A DNA stretch of 64,000 bases, taken from Alphaproteobacteria bacterium. GTDB taxonomy: Bacteria; Pseudomonadota; Alphaproteobacteria; Caulobacterales; Caulobacteraceae. Positions 63,050 through 64,000 of this stretch are shown one piece after another. The translations under genes and the position numbers were made by a program. The stretch lies in contig JANYET010000074.1 in the NCBI GenBank assembly GCA_025359785.1, forward strand, positions 1-64,000. Reading direction: 5' to 3'. How positions within the stretch are numbered: position 1 is the first letter of the stretch; the number at the start of each line of letters is the position of its first letter. Under the pieces are notes generated by a model. It was not told the origin of the DNA, searched no databases, and saw only the letters and a list, made by a program, of their open reading frames with translations.

Positions 63050-64000
63050 CTAAATCGAGCGGGCGACGACCTCTTTCATGATCTCCGAGGTGCCGCCGTA
63101 GATCCTCTGGACACGGGCGTCGCGCCATAGGCGGGCGATGGGGTACTCGTTCATGTATCCGGCGCCGCCGTGCAGCTGCAGGGCCGCGTCGCAGACCTCC
63201 CATTGCAGCTCGGTGTGGAAGAGCTTGGCGGCCGAGGCCTCGGCGGCGGTGAGCTTGCGTTCCAGGTGGCGGGCCATGCACCAGTCGAGGTGCGCCCAGC
63301 CGGCCTGCAGCTTGGCCTTCAGGCCGGCCAGCGTGAACCGGGTATTCTGGAAATCGAAGACAGTCTGTTTGAAGGCCTTGCGATCCTTGGTGAACTTCAC
63401 GGCCTCGTCGAAGGCGCGCTGGCCGCCGGCCTGGGCCGCGATGGCGATCTGCAGGCGCTCCTGCGGCAGCTGGTTCATCAGGTAGGCGAAGCCCTTGCCC
63501 TCCTCGCCCAGGCAGTTGGTGATCGGCACCCGGCAGTCCTCGAAGAACAGTTCCGAGGTGTCGGCGGAGTTCTGGCCGATCTTGTCGAGGTTGCGGCCAC
63601 GCTTGAAGCCTGCCCGGTCGCCTTCCACCAGGATCAGCGAGATACCCTTGGAGCCTTGGGTCGGGTCGGTCTTGGCGATGACCACGATGAGGTCCGCCGA
63701 CTGGCCGTTGGTGATGTAGGTCTTGGAGCCGGAGACCACATAGTGGTTGCCGTCACGCAAAGCGGTGGTGCGCACGCCCTGCAGGTCGGAGCCGGCACCC
63801 GGCTCGGTCATGGCGATGGCGGTGATCACCTCGCCCGAGACCATGCCCGGCAGCCAGCGCTGCTTCTGCTCCTCGGAGCCGTAGTTGATGATGTAGTCGA
63901 CGACGATGTCGGACTGCAGGGTGATCCCGGCCGACGAGCCGGCGTAGGAAAGCTCCTCGCCGATCACGGCGTTGTAGCGGTAGTCCGCGCCCAGACCGCC
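63050..64000 (-). CDS. Acyl-CoA dehydrogenase, C-terminal part
   Basis: The 5' end is outside the window; 316 residues are visible. The flavin enzyme oxidises acyl-CoA to enoyl-CoA. AMTEPGAGSDLQGVRTTA and GSKTYITNGQSADL are the flavin and substrate motifs of the central domain, and the C-terminal helical domain contains RKAFKQTVFDFQ and QLHGGAGYMNEYPIARLWRD. The catalytic glutamate position is seen in IYGGTSEIMKEVVAR. Substrate length is not inferable. Confidence 0.94.
   Translation of the reverse strand, partial: GGLGADYRYNAVIGEELSYAGSSAGITLQSDIVVDYIINYGSEEQKQRWLPGMVSGEVITAIAMTEPGAGSDLQGVRTTALRDGNHYVVSGSKTYITNGQSADLIVVIAKTDPTQGSKGISLILVEGDRAGFKRGRNLDKIGQNSADTSELFFEDCRVPITNCLGEEGKGFAYLMNQLPQERLQIAIAAQAGGQRAFDEAVKFTKDRKAFKQTVFDFQNTRFTLAGLKAKLQAGWAHLDWCMARHLERKLTAAEASAAKLFHTELQWEVCDAALQLHGGAGYMNEYPIARLWRDARVQRIYGGTSEIMKEVVARSI

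Overview
The window is a high-GC alphaproteobacterial chromosome segment, most likely from Caulobacteraceae and perhaps Phenylobacterium. This is inference: there is no rRNA here and no database search was possible. The pointers are the uniformly high GC, four PEPxxWA-CTERM proteins, large tandem TonB-dependent receptors, Flp pilins with CpaA and TadE-like proteins, the ffs-dnaX-recR order, and alphaproteobacterial versions of housekeeping genes. I saw no tRNA, rRNA, CRISPR array, insertion sequence or prophage.

Layout. 1-5581: the 3' end of nrdA and the whole of nrdB (class Ia ribonucleotide reductase) flank four unrelated genes: an LpxR-like protein, methanethiol methyltransferase mddA, a divergent AraC regulator and a PEP-CTERM protein. 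5588-9081: hypothetical genes, one of lower GC, a cluster of nested inverted repeats and a second PEP-CTERM protein. 9269-15228 (minus): tryptophan dioxygenase, an exported methyltransferase-like protein, then a probable operon of leucyl aminopeptidase, NlpC/P60 endopeptidase, a secreted protein and an NADP-dependent reductase. 15588-18028: a partial tad pilus locus (cpaA and two Flp pilins divergent from two TadE-like genes). 18040-28122: an MFS transporter, a class V aminotransferase, a tyrosine phosphatase and two tandem TonB receptors with duplicated upstream control sequences. 28456-39656: AMP nucleosidase, dicarboxylate symporter, cytochrome c, kdsB-pheA, a PEP-CTERM protein, nudC, a YghU-type GST, an SDR and a DUF3604 protein. 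39657-47371: an AT-rich block, a subtilase autotransporter with nine aromatic heptads, a TPR histidine kinase, a response regulator and two unknown genes. 47579-54647: DUF2277, hemerythrin, SRP RNA, dnaX, a collapsed ybaB, recR, a PEP-CTERM protein, rmuC, def and a lipoprotein. 54760-64000: fmt-truA, dapE, a cupin pair, an ATPase, a GNAT, dapD-HAD-argB, a Crp-type regulator and the 3' part of an acyl-CoA dehydrogenase.

The dapE, dapD and argB products serve lysine/peptidoglycan and arginine synthesis. def and fmt act on formyl-methionine at the start of translation. dnaX, recR and the 4.5S RNA form the conserved replication/repair block.

The least ordinary things seen are the 24-codon in-frame remnant of ybaB between dnaX and recR, the duplicated and equally spaced upstream element of the two TonB receptors, and the AT-rich block in front of the heptad-repeat subtilase autotransporter with a neighbouring two-component pair. 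No wholly new multi-gene system can be claimed from sequence alone.
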